Shown piece after piece: positions 44,063-51,390 of a stretch of DNA of 51,390 bases (positions within the stretch are counted from its first letter, which is position 1; each line of letters starts with the position of its first letter). The notes beneath the pieces were generated by a model. The model had not been told where the DNA came from and ran no database searches. It saw nothing but the letters and a program-made list of their open reading frames with translations. Source of the stretch: an uncultured beta proteobacterium (lineage in GTDB: Bacteria > Pseudomonadota > Gammaproteobacteria > Burkholderiales > Burkholderiaceae_C); NCBI GenBank assembly GCA_903845935.1, contig CAIMZI010000056.1, positions 1-51,390 on the forward strand, given 5' to 3'. A program made the position numbers and the translations under genes.

Positions 44063-47000
44063 ATGTCCATTCACGCAGCGCTCAACCACGTTACCCACTA
44101 CAGTTACGACCGTCTGGTCGCACTCGGCCCCCAGGTCATACGCCTGCGTCCCGCACCGCACTGCCGCAGCAAGGTCATCTCCTATTCCCTCAAGGTGGAG
44201 CCAGAGGCTCACTTTCTGAACTGGCAGCAAGACCCGTTCGCCAATTACCAGGCGCGCCTGGTGTTCCCGGACAAAACCAAGGAATTCAAGGTCACGGTCG
44301 GTTTGGTGGTGGAGATGGCGGTCTACAACCCGTTTGACTTCTTCCTGGAGCCCGAGGCCGAAGAATTCCCCTTCGTCTATGCGGATGAGCTCAAGGAAGA
44401 GCTGATGCCCTACCTGCTGGCCGACCCCATGACGCCGCTGGTGGCCGAGTATCTGAAGAAGGTCGACTACACCAAGCGCCGCAGCGTGATCTTTCTGGTC
44501 GATCTGAACCAGATGGTGCACAAGGATGTGAACTACACCATCCGCATGGAACCCGGCGTACAGACGCCCGAAGAGACCTTGACCAAGGCGTCAGGCTCCT
44601 GCCGCGACTCGGCCTGGTTGCTGGTGCAACTGCTGCGCAACTGCGGCCTGGCCGCGCGCTTTGTCTCCGGTTACCTGATTCAGCTCAAACCCGATGTGAA
44701 GTCCCTGGACGGCCCCAGCGGCACCGAGGTCGACTTTACCGACCTGCACGCCTGGTGTGAGGTCTATCTGCCCGGCGCCGGTTGGGTTGGCCTGGATGCC
44801 ACCTCCGGGCTGCTGGCCGGTGAAGGCCACATCCCTCTGGCCTGCACACCGCAGCCCTCCGGTGCCGCACCGATTGAGGGCGGCGTGGACGAGAGCGAGG
44901 TGGAGTTCGAGCATCTGATGGAGGTGACTCGCCTGTACGAATCGCCGCGCGTCACCAAACCCTATACGCCCGAGCAATGGGCCGAGGTGATGGCCTTGGG
45001 CGAACAAGTGGACGCTGAGCTGGTGACCGGTGATGTGCGCCTGACCATGGGCGGGGAGCCGACCTTTGTCGGCGTCGATGACCGTGAAGCCGCCGAATGG
45101 AACACCGAGGCGCTTGGCCCGACCAAGCGCGGCTTTGCCACCGCGCTGGTGCACAAGCTGCGCGACGAATACGGCCAGGGCGGCTTTCTGCATTTCGGCC
45201 AGGGCAAGTGGTACCCCGGCGAGCAGTTGCCGCGTTGGGCGCTCAACATTTACTGGCGTGCCGACAAGCAGCCTGTCTGGAGCAACCCCGCTCTGTTTAC
45301 CGACGAGCGCGACCCCACCCACTACACCAGCGAAGAAGCTGGCCGCTTTATCCGCACCCTGGCCTTCAAGCTGGGCGTGACCGACAAATACGTGCAGCCC
45401 GCCTATGAAGACACCTGGTACTACCTGTGGCGCGAGCGCCGCCTGCCGGTCAATGTGGACCCCTTTAATTCCAAGCTCGACGACGAGATGGAACGCTCGC
45501 GCCTGCGCCGCGTGTTCGAACAGAAGCTAGATTCTGTGATTGGCTTTGTGCTACCCGTGAAACCTGCGACCGGCGTGCGCCAGGGTCCAGCCGACTGGAC
45601 CACCGGCCCCTGGTTCTTCCGCGACGAGCGCATGTACCTGATGCCCGGCGATTCGCCCATGGGTCTGCGCCTGCCACTGGACTCCCTGCCCTGGGTAAGC
45701 GAGGGCGATTACCCTTATCTGATCGAGTTGGACCCGACCGCGCCGCGCGGCCAATTGCCTGCGCATGCCAGCTTTGCAGCGCGCTATGCCCCCGGCATGG
45801 TCCGTGACTCAAGCCATAGCGCTGTGACCACCGGCCCCCTGGTGACCGGCAGCAGCACAGCCGCCAAGGTCGTGCGCCGCGCGGCCGATGCGCCCTACCT
45901 GGCAGGCCCCGGTGCCGCCGGCGACGCCGCTCGTCGCCTGCAGCAAAACCGCGCCAGCGCCGCTGCTGACAGCGTGGCTGCCAACGCGCAGTCCGTGGCC
46001 CAGCCCGAACCGGAAGACTTCACCCGCACGCCCGCGGCCCAGGAATCGGCCCACTGGATCACCCGTACCGCGCTGTGCGTGGAGGTGCGCGACCCGCGCC
46101 GCGCCAATGGCCCCAAGGCCGAGGCCATCGGCAGCAAATCGGGCGTGCTGTACATCTTCATGCCGCCGTTGGAACTGCTGGAAGACTACCTGGACCTGCT
46201 GGCCGCCATCGAAGCCACAGCCGAAGAACTCAAGGTCAAGATCGTGCTGGAAGGCTACCCACCCCCGCGCGACCCGCGCCTGAAACTGTTGCAAGTGACA
46301 CCCGACCCTGGCGTGATCGAGGTGAATATTCACCCCGTCAACAACTGGAAGGAACTGGTGCGCAACACCGAGTTCCTGTACAACGCGGCGTTTGAGTCGC
46401 GCCTGTCGGCCGAGAAGTTCATGACCGATGGCCGCCACACCGGCACCGGTGGCGGCAACCACTTTGTGATGGGTGGCGCCACTCCTTCGGACAGCCCGTT
46501 CCTGCGCAAGCCAGAGCTGCTGGCCAGCCTGCTGCTGTTCTGGCACAACCATCCATCGCTTAGCTACCTGTTCAGCGGCATGTTTGTCGGCCCGACCAGC
46601 CAGGCACCGCGCGTGGACGAAGCCCGCAATGACCAACTCTATGAGCTGGAAATTGCTATCGAGCAGATCTACAAAAACCGCGAACTGCATGGCCACAGCA
46701 TGCCGCCGTGGCTGGTGGACCGCACGCTGCGCAACATCCTGATTGATGCCACCGGCAACACCCACCGCAGCGAGTTCTCCATCGACAAGATGTACTCGCC
46801 CGACTCTAGCACGGGACGCTTAGGGCTATTGGAACTGCGCGCCTTCGAGATGCCTCCGCACCCGCACATGAGCAGCGTGCAGCAGCTGCTGCTGCGCGCC
46901 TTGGTGGCCCGCTTCTGGAAGACGCCCTACAAGGCACCGGCCACGCGTTGGGGTACCGAGTTGCACGACCGCTTCATGCTGCCGACCTTCATCAAGATGG

Positions 47001-47635
47001 ACTTTGATGACGTCATGACCGAGATGAACATGGCCGGTTACGCCTTTGACGCCAGCTGGTTTGCGCCGCACTACGAGTTCCGCTTCCCGCTGCTCGGCTC
47101 GGTCCAATCCATGGGCATCGAAATGACGCTGCGCAATGCGCTGGAGCCCTGGCATGTGATGGGCGAGGAAGGCACCGCAGGCGGTACCGCGCGCTATGTG
47201 GACTCCTCCCTGGAGCGCGTGGAAGTGCGCGTCAGCGGCCTGAACGAAAGCCGTTACGTCATCACCTGCAACGGCCAGGCACTGCCCATGCAGAGCACCG
47301 GCACGGTCGGTGAGTTTGTCGCCGGTGTGCGCTACAAGGCCTGGAATCCGCCCAGCAGCCTGCACCCCAGCATCGGCCTGCACGCACCGCTGACCTTTGA
47401 CATTGTGGACACCTGGATGAAGACCTCGGTGGGCGGCTGCCAGTACCACGTCACCCACCCGGGTGGTCTGGCTTATGAGAGCTTCCCGGTCAACTCCTTC
47501 GAGGCCGAAAGCCGCCGCCATTCCCGCTTTATCGCCATGGGCCACACCCCTGGCGAGATGGTGATTCCCCCGGCCACCATCAACGTAGCGGCCAGCAAGG
47601 AATTTCCGTTTACGCGGGATTTGCGCAGAAGCTAA
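44063..47635 (+). CDS. Large transglutaminase-like protein with DUF2126 domain
   Basis: This is a 1190-residue protein. The N-terminal bacterial-transglutaminase region (about 1-300) has the catalytic triad Cys180 (ASGSCRDSAW), His229 (TDLHAWCEV) and Asp245 (GLDATSG). The remaining 850 or so residues form DUF2126, with V-R-L-T-M-G-G-E-P-T-F and the C-terminal T-H-P-G-G-L-A-Y-E. No signal peptide or membrane helix is visible, so it should be cytoplasmic. It is the usual third member of the alpha-E/ATP-grasp locus, here separated by comEC and divergent. It may hydrolyse or transfer amide bonds in the same unknown product. Confidence 0.94.
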   Translation: MSIHAALNHVTHYSYDRLVALGPQVIRLRPAPHCRSKVISYSLKVEPEAHFLNWQQDPFANYQARLVFPDKTKEFKVTVGLVVEMAVYNPFDFFLEPEAEEFPFVYADELKEELMPYLLADPMTPLVAEYLKKVDYTKRRSVIFLVDLNQMVHKDVNYTIRMEPGVQTPEETLTKASGSCRDSAWLLVQLLRNCGLAARFVSGYLIQLKPDVKSLDGPSGTEVDFTDLHAWCEVYLPGAGWVGLDATSGLLAGEGHIPLACTPQPSGAAPIEGGVDESEVEFEHLMEVTRLYESPRVTKPYTPEQWAEVMALGEQVDAELVTGDVRLTMGGEPTFVGVDDREAAEWNTEALGPTKRGFATALVHKLRDEYGQGGFLHFGQGKWYPGEQLPRWALNIYWRADKQPVWSNPALFTDERDPTHYTSEEAGRFIRTLAFKLGVTDKYVQPAYEDTWYYLWRERRLPVNVDPFNSKLDDEMERSRLRRVFEQKLDSVIGFVLPVKPATGVRQGPADWTTGPWFFRDERMYLMPGDSPMGLRLPLDSLPWVSEGDYPYLIELDPTAPRGQLPAHASFAARYAPGMVRDSSHSAVTTGPLVTGSSTAAKVVRRAADAPYLAGPGAAGDAARRLQQNRASAAADSVAANAQSVAQPEPEDFTRTPAAQESAHWITRTALCVEVRDPRRANGPKAEAIGSKSGVLYIFMPPLELLEDYLDLLAAIEATAEELKVKIVLEGYPPPRDPRLKLLQVTPDPGVIEVNIHPVNNWKELVRNTEFLYNAAFESRLSAEKFMTDGRHTGTGGGNHFVMGGATPSDSPFLRKPELLASLLLFWHNHPSLSYLFSGMFVGPTSQAPRVDEARNDQLYELEIAIEQIYKNRELHGHSMPPWLVDRTLRNILIDATGNTHRSEFSIDKMYSPDSSTGRLGLLELRAFEMPPHPHMSSVQQLLLRALVARFWKTPYKAPATRWGTELHDRFMLPTFIKMDFDDVMTEMNMAGYAFDASWFAPHYEFRFPLLGSVQSMGIEMTLRNALEPWHVMGEEGTAGGTARYVDSSLERVEVRVSGLNESRYVITCNGQALPMQSTGTVGEFVAGVRYKAWNPPSSLHPSIGLHAPLTFDIVDTWMKTSVGGCQYHVTHPGGLAYESFPVNSFEAESRRHSRFIAMGHTPGEMVIPPATINVAASKEFPFTRDLRRS

Positions 47636-47645
47636 GACTTCAAGA

Positions 47646-47681
47646 CCAGCCGCACGGACGCAAGTGGTGCGTCGCGGCTGG
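47646..47681 (+). terminator. Strong hairpin after the transglutaminase/DUF2126 gene
   Basis: CCAGCCGC at 47646-47653 pairs with GCGGCTGG at 47674-47681. An inner GACGC/GCGTC stem lies inside, with a 3-base bulge. It begins 10 bases after the stop. There is no T run, so it may stabilise the mRNA end or act with Rho. Confidence 0.5.
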
Positions 47682-47699
47682 CAGACCAGCAATGCGGCA

Positions 47700-48263
47700 A
47701 CCATATGCGTGTCTGTCGACGGCGCGCGTTCAGCGGCCAGTGCGCGCAACTCCACCTCACGGTGTCGCTCGAGGCGATTCGGTTCCGTGACATTCACAGC
47801 GAGGTTTTGCACCAGATAGACAATATCACCCGCTAGTTTGCGATCCCAGTGGGACATCGCGGCTCCAAGTTTTTCACAGCGTATGCACACTGATGAAGAA
47901 ACTTGATATTCCCCAAACGGGTGATTTACATCTAGAAATTTACGTTCGGAGCAGCTGGCACATGGTGGACACAGTAAGTCCTCGAATGTGTATGCCGCTT
48001 TACACCGATCGGGGTGTCTGCACAGTAACACTCAGCAGCATCAGCAAAAACTTGTTGCCCAATGCATGATGTTCGGCCAGCAGTTTGTGCAGTTTCTCAT
48101 TGGTCAATACGGCAAAGTCGCAGGGATCCACGGTGATGCACCTGGCAAAACGCCGCCTTTGCACGGCGCACCGCGATAGCAGTCGCTCGCGGAAAAGACG
48201 AAAACCGGGCTCTTTTTCGATGGCTGACTTTTCCGATGCGTATCCAATTTCATCGACTTTCAA
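47700..48263 (-). pseudogene. Probable remnant of a cyclic-nucleotide-binding-domain gene
   Basis: A minus-strand frame from 48263 to 48000 encodes segments that read like the second half of a Crp/Fnr-type cNMP-binding domain: R-F-A-R-C-I-T-V-D-P-C-D-F-A-V-L-T then N-E-K-L-H-K-L-L-A-E-H-H-A-L-G and K-F-L-L-M-L-L. It stops early. Another frame carries on from 48031 towards 47700 with coding-like text (H-W-D-R-K-L-A-G-D-I-V-Y-L-V). The two frames overlap, and neither has a credible start or a complete domain, which fits a frameshifted, decaying gene. The match is by eye only. Confidence 0.35.
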
Positions 48264-48454
48264 TCGCCGAACCTTAGATGCCGTAGTACGAGGGGCCGTA
48301 TTCGATTCTTCTCTGTGGCGGTCAGAGGAGCAGCGTGAACAGTCGTTCGGAAAAGGCTGCTTTGGTGCAGTCCGATGGGCATCAATTCACACGGCGATCA
48401 CACAGATGCCCCAAAACCAGATATTGAATACGCATTACTTTAAATGTGGTCATG

Positions 48455-48481
48455 GGCAGGCTCACCTTCTGGGTGAGTGCC
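48455..48481 (+). other. Stem-loop upstream of the PQQ dehydrogenase
   Basis: CTCACC at 48461-48466 pairs with GGTGAG at 48472-48477. An outer GGCA/TGCC stem lies around it with a 2-base bulge. It is about 295 bases before the dehydrogenase ATG and next to the palindrome GGTTTAAACC. Its role is unknown. Confidence 0.35.
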
Positions 48482-48501
48482 GGTTTAAACCTAAGTGATT
48501 G

Positions 48502-48530
48502 ATTTATATAGATAAATAGGCATTTATATA
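48502..48530. repeat. Two ATTTATATA repeats 20 bases apart
   Basis: ATTTATATA occurs at 48502-48510 and 48522-48530, a spacing of two helical turns, in an AT-rich stretch. It could be a pair of regulator half-sites or -10-like promoter boxes. Confidence 0.35.
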
Positions 48531-48775
48531 CCGCGATACCACGGATTCAGGATGTTGCCAGTCAATTTCAAACTATACGGATACGTAAATGAATTTATTT
48601 CAATGAGTCTTCAAAAAATCCGCCCCAGTTTGCCTGTCCCCAACGTAACAGACTGCGGGTTAACCCGATGCGAATTTATCAACTTTGCCCCTTACATTCG
48701 TCCTCGTACCCAGCAAATATTTATTATTTTTGCCTGTGTGCTATTAACTACTCAACACTCTGTCCGGAGATAACG

Positions 48776-50035
48776 ATGAAACTAAGTAAGATGAGTTTGG
48801 CCGTGCTGGGAGGTCTGTTTGCCCTCGGCGTGCAAACTACCGCCCACGCCGATGACGTACTTGAAACGTTGGGAGGCATGCACAAGGCAGCAGCAGTCGA
48901 CTGGCCCAGCATTCCACAGACCGGCCCCAAGGCCGACCTGGTCAAGCAAACTCTTGAAAAGATAAAACTGCCGGCGGGCTTTCACATCGGCCTGTATGCG
49001 CTAGTCCCCGACGCGCGCCACATGGCCGTTGGTCCACAAGGCGTGGTGACCATTGTGGGCACGCGCAAAACCAAAGCCTATGCTGTGACTGACCGCGCTC
49101 GCGCCGGGGTGGCTGAAGAGGTGAAAGAATTCGCACCATCGATTCCCAAGGTCTTGCCCAACGGTCCTTGCTGGTCCAAGGACGGCTTTCTGTACATCGT
49201 GGAACAAAACCGCATCCTCCAGTATCCCGCCGCAGAGTTCTTTTATGAGAGCCCGGACGTAGCCGTCGGTGTCGTAGTGCCTGAGGGCAAACTGATTCCG
49301 GCCTCGGAAGAAAGTTACAACCACACGGCGCGCGAATGCCGCGTTGGACCGGATAACAAACTGTACGTGCAATTGGGCCAGCCCTATAACGTACCGCCCA
49401 AGGAAAAAATGGACATGTACCGTAAGCTCGGTATCGGCGGCATTATCCGTATGGACCAAGACGGCAAAAACCGTGAAGTCTATGCAACGGGCATGCGCAA
49501 CCCGGTGGGCATGGACTTCAATCCCAAAGATAAGACCCTGTGGGCCAACGACAACCAGGTTGATGGCATGGGCGACGACATTCCAGCGGGCGAAATGAAC
49601 CACATCACCAAGATGGGGCAGAACTTCGGCTTCCCTTGGTACGGCGGTGGTCATACACGTACCAACGAGTACAAGGATGAAACCCCTCCGGCAGACATCG
49701 TGTTCCCTGAAGTGGAGCAGGTGGCACATGCCGCCGATCTGGGACTGATGTTCTATACCGGTACGATGTTCCCGGCCAAATACCAGGGCGCAATCTTCTC
49801 GACGCAACACGGCTCGTGGAACCGTACTGAGCCTGTCGGTGCCCGTGTGATGGTGACGTTCCTCAAAGCTGACGGCCATGTAGCTGGACCTTCCGTGCCG
49901 TTTGCGGAGGGCTGGAATGCGAGTGGCCATTACCTGGGTCGGCCAGTCGACGTGGCGCAATCGTGGGATGGCTCGATGCTGGTGTCTGATGACCTGGTCG
50001 GTGCGATCTACCGCATCTGGTACGACGGCAAATAA
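48776..50035 (+). CDS. PQQ-dependent sugar dehydrogenase (soluble aldose/sorbosone type)
   Basis: This 419-residue periplasmic enzyme has a clear signal peptide (A-V-L-G-G-L-F-A-L-G-V-Q-T-T-A-H-A). The six-bladed propeller signature of soluble PQQ glucose/sorbosone dehydrogenases is visible: YNHTARECRVGPDNKLYV with the putative catalytic His, GMRNPVGMDFNP, NDNQVDGMGDDIPAGEMNHI, G-F-P-W-Y-G-G-G-H and TQHGSWNRTEP. It oxidises a sugar or other alcohol/aldehyde with PQQ and Ca(II). It has no haem motif of its own, so electrons must go to a separate acceptor such as the cytochrome encoded next. The ATG at 48776 follows CCGGAGA; the frame is open upstream. The exact substrate is unknown. Confidence 0.9.
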   Translation: MKLSKMSLAVLGGLFALGVQTTAHADDVLETLGGMHKAAAVDWPSIPQTGPKADLVKQTLEKIKLPAGFHIGLYALVPDARHMAVGPQGVVTIVGTRKTKAYAVTDRARAGVAEEVKEFAPSIPKVLPNGPCWSKDGFLYIVEQNRILQYPAAEFFYESPDVAVGVVVPEGKLIPASEESYNHTARECRVGPDNKLYVQLGQPYNVPPKEKMDMYRKLGIGGIIRMDQDGKNREVYATGMRNPVGMDFNPKDKTLWANDNQVDGMGDDIPAGEMNHITKMGQNFGFPWYGGGHTRTNEYKDETPPADIVFPEVEQVAHAADLGLMFYTGTMFPAKYQGAIFSTQHGSWNRTEPVGARVMVTFLKADGHVAGPSVPFAEGWNASGHYLGRPVDVAQSWDGSMLVSDDLVGAIYRIWYDGK

Positions 50036-50056
50036 GACCTAGCTGCCGCAACAAGA

Positions 50057-50091
50057 AACGACCCTGGCGCAATGCGGGGTCGTTATTTTTT
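50057..50091 (+). terminator. Intrinsic terminator after the PQQ dehydrogenase
   Basis: AACGACCC at 50057-50064 pairs perfectly with GGGTCGTT at 50077-50084, followed by ATTTTTT. It starts 21 bases after the stop. The cytochrome gene downstream therefore needs read-through or its own promoter. Confidence 0.9.
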
Positions 50092-50111
50092 GTCTTCTCA
50101 CTCTGTCACTC

Positions 50112-50471
50112 ATGATCACCGTACCAACTGCCTCAACCAAAAAAGTTTCCACATTGTTCTTGTCCTTTTTTTTACTGTGCTTCAGCATGGGGGCACAGGC
50201 GTTAGGAAACATCACGGCAGGCCGCCAAAAGGCCAGCATGTGCGACGCCTGCCACGGGTTAGATGGACGCTCGCGCATGCCAGAGGTCCCCAACTTGTCG
50301 GGTCAGGGCGAAGGCTATGTGCTGTCGCAACTGCAAGCATTTAAATCTGGCGCGCGCAAAAATGAACAAATGGCAGTCATCGTACAGGCCTTGTCGCCAC
50401 AAGCCATGGAAGACCTGGCCGCCTATTTTTCGGCAATCGAGATCAAGCTGGTAAAGGTGCCTGGCGAATGA
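50112..50471 (+). CDS. Small periplasmic c-type cytochrome
   Basis: This 119-residue protein has a signal peptide (F-L-S-F-F-L-L-C-F-S-M-G-A-Q-A). It has one haem-binding motif CDACH followed by G-L-D-G. A Met in N-E-Q-M-A-V-I-V is the likely sixth ligand, with the class I cytochrome end L-S-P-Q-A-M-E-D-L-A-A-Y-F. It should carry electrons in the periplasm and is the natural acceptor for the PQQ dehydrogenase upstream, though a terminator lies between them. It resembles single-domain cytochrome c4/c553-like proteins. Confidence 0.9.
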   Translation: MITVPTASTKKVSTLFLSFFLLCFSMGAQALGNITAGRQKASMCDACHGLDGRSRMPEVPNLSGQGEGYVLSQLQAFKSGARKNEQMAVIVQALSPQAMEDLAAYFSAIEIKLVKVPGE

Positions 50472-50499
50472 CCACAGTGAACCTGTCGAAATTGCCAAG

Positions 50500-51114
50500 G
50501 TGCCACGCTTGAAAGCCCCACTGCTAATGCTGCTCGCCCTGCTATGCGTCATACCAGCACAAGCACAAAAAAATACACTATTGCAAGCCCAAAGAGCGCA
50601 GCAAGCAGGTGACTTTGCCATTGCGGTTCAGCTCTATTTGCCACTGGCCCAAGCGGGCGATGCCGATGCGCAATTCAACTTGGCGGAAATGATTGACGAA
50701 GGCGAGGGCGCACTGGAAGATGAGCGCGAGGCCCTGAAGTGGTACCAGCTTTCAGCCGCGCAGGGCCATGCCGAAGCGCAGGCCACCCTGGGTGCATTTT
50801 TCGCCAGTGGGCGGGGTGTTGAGCAAGACTACGTGCAAGCACTGAAGTGGGATAGGTTGGCCGCCGCACAAGGAAATGCTCGGGCGCAATTCAACCTCAG
50901 TTGGCTCTACGAAATGGCATTGGGCACACCCAAAGATCTGGTGGGTGCCTTTCTCTGGGCGAGTCTGGCCGCATCCCATGCAGTAGGCAAACAAAAAGAT
51001 GTTTACAAACGGTCACTGGACGCACTGGCACCACAACTTAACGCGGAACAGCGTAAGCAGGCCAAGGAACTTGAAAAGCTCTGCAGCGCCGACCCACCGA
51101 GTGGGTGCCGATGA
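50500..51114 (+). CDS. Sel1-repeat protein, exported
   Basis: This 204-residue protein has an N-terminal signal (L-L-M-L-L-A-L-L-C-V-I-P-A-Q-A). Three to four Sel1-type TPR repeats follow, with the A-x-A-Q-x-x-L-G pattern (D-A-D-A-Q-F-N-L-A, H-A-E-A-Q-A-T-L-G, N-A-R-A-Q-F-N-L-S) and W-Y-Q-L-S-A-A-Q-G linkers. Such repeats are protein-binding scaffolds. The best start is GTG at 50500, 28 bases after the cytochrome stop; no ATG is in frame. The C-terminus is Cys-containing and charged. Its partner is not known. It may scaffold the dehydrogenase, the cytochrome or the receptor, which is inference from position. Confidence 0.82.
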   Translation: MPRLKAPLLMLLALLCVIPAQAQKNTLLQAQRAQQAGDFAIAVQLYLPLAQAGDADAQFNLAEMIDEGEGALEDEREALKWYQLSAAQGHAEAQATLGAFFASGRGVEQDYVQALKWDRLAAAQGNARAQFNLSWLYEMALGTPKDLVGAFLWASLAASHAVGKQKDVYKRSLDALAPQLNAEQRKQAKELEKLCSADPPSGCR

Positions 51115-51173
51115 ACAGTCGCGCCTTTTCTCCCTTGTAATTGGATACGAATTTTTAATAGGTATTCTTCTTT

Positions 51174-51390
51174 ATGCGCAAAGTCATTCGGCCCGCTTAT
51201 CTGCTTCAGAGTGCCACGTTTATGGCAGCCATTGCCGCATTCCCTACAATGGCGCAAACCCTGGACGAGGTGGTGGTGTCCGCCTCACGCAGCGAACAGC
51301 GCAGCTTTGACGCACCCGCCTCGGTGCAAAGTGTGGGACGCGAGACCATTCAGGGCGCAGGCCCCCAGGTCAACCTGTCGGAATCACTCA
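51174..51390 (+). CDS. TonB-dependent outer-membrane receptor, N-terminal fragment (YncD/PqqU-like)
   Basis: The gene runs off the window after 72 codons. The visible part has a signal peptide ending P-T-M-A-Q-T and a TonB-box-like L-D-E-V-V-V-S-A. The start of the plug domain reads FDAPASVQSVGRETIQG then P-Q-V-N-L-S-E-S-L. From memory, E. coli YncD (PqqU, the PQQ receptor) has the corresponding D-T-P-A-A-V-S-V-V and P-R-I-N-L-S-E-S-L. Together with the PQQ dehydrogenase nearby this suggests a receptor that imports PQQ. The fragment is short, so other TonB receptors with the same plug motif are possible. Confidence 0.8.
   Translation, partial: MRKVIRPAYLLQSATFMAAIAAFPTMAQTLDEVVVSASRSEQRSFDAPASVQSVGRETIQGAGPQVNLSESL

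Larger units (their letters stand above)
47682..48775. other. Gene-poor stretch between the DUF2126 gene and the PQQ dehydrogenase gene
   Basis: About 1.1 kb holds no convincing intact gene. The left half has coding-like minus-strand pieces that look decayed (see the pseudogene entry). The right part, from about 48400 on, is AT-rich and holds a stem-loop, the palindrome GGTTTAAACC at 48482-48491 and repeated ATTTATATA. It most likely contains the promoter region for the PQQ dehydrogenase. Confidence 0.6.

Noticed and set aside
46826..47640. Minus-strand frame running into the DUF2126 gene
   Set aside because: The part opposite the DUF2126 gene is a shadow. Only the portion right of 47640 was kept, as a possible pseudogene piece.
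48085..48498. 137-codon plus-strand frame in the gene-poor stretch
   Set aside because: Low-complexity, no family pattern, no ribosome site, and it lies over the better-looking minus-strand remnant.
48552..48773. 73-codon plus-strand frame just before the PQQ dehydrogenase
   Set aside because: AT-rich, no family match and no clear ribosome site; more likely part of the leader or promoter.
1..51390. CRISPR arrays, tRNA or rRNA genes, insertion sequences, prophage
   Set aside because: No regularly spaced repeats, cloverleaf-type sequences, transposase or phage proteins were seen on either strand by reading.

Overview
The window looks like a piece of a betaproteobacterial chromosome, most likely Burkholderiales/Comamonadaceae (Rhodoferax-like). 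This is inferred from the high GC, the protein flavour and the local order dnaG-rpoD, grpE-dnaK-dnaJ and etfBA-acyl-CoA dehydrogenase. No 16S or marker search was possible. It is densely coded and mostly core-like. I see no tRNA, rRNA, CRISPR array, insertion sequence or prophage.

Region by region. 1-3288: end of an RND efflux adaptor and its complete inner-membrane pump. 3380-6280: a four-PAS GGDEF-EAL cyclic-di-GMP enzyme. 6316-8976: slyX, an AhpD-like peroxidase-related protein and gamma-glutamyltransferase. 8992-13369: dnaG and rpoD, with an rpoD promoter inside the end of dnaG and a clear terminator after rpoD. 13454-14245: a ComFB-family protein on the minus strand and an FKBP prolyl isomerase. 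14371-18199: grpE, dnaK, dnaJ, with matching heat-shock (sigma32-type) promoters before grpE and dnaK. 18271-21322: a beta-CASP metallo-beta-lactamase nuclease, the tRNA hydroxylase TrhO and a GST-like protein. 21329-25835 (minus): etfB, etfA, acyl-CoA dehydrogenase and a nitronate-monooxygenase-like flavoprotein, headed by a perfect 16-bp palindromic operator. 25990-28215 (minus): an MscS channel and an HDAC-like deacetylase.

28256-34285 (plus): a tightly packed operon of MoxR ATPase, DUF58 protein, TgpA transglutaminase, lytic transglycosylase MltB and a SPOR-domain membrane protein, probably a cell-envelope unit. 34306-37524: a zinc-type ABC importer (znuA, znuB, znuC and a possible tiny membrane ORF) divergent from a Zur-like regulator, with a perfect palindromic operator between them. 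37540-38878: an HDOD protein and an orphan HicA-like small protein. 38949-47635: alpha-E protein, circularly permuted ATP-grasp protein, comEC, and a 1190-residue transglutaminase/DUF2126 protein. The alpha-E, ATP-grasp and transglutaminase trio is a widely conserved but poorly understood peptide-ligase-type locus.

47636-48775 is the only long gene-poor stretch. It is AT-richer towards its right end and holds what looks like the wreck of a cyclic-nucleotide-binding-domain gene, a stem-loop and spaced direct repeats. To its right lie a periplasmic PQQ-dependent sugar dehydrogenase, a small cytochrome c, a Sel1-repeat lipoprotein-like or periplasmic protein and the start of a TonB-dependent receptor. 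The receptor's N-terminus resembles E. coli YncD/PqqU, the PQQ receptor. This end of the window is the best candidate for an interesting functional unit: a PQQ apo-enzyme, its electron acceptor and a possible uptake route for the cofactor.
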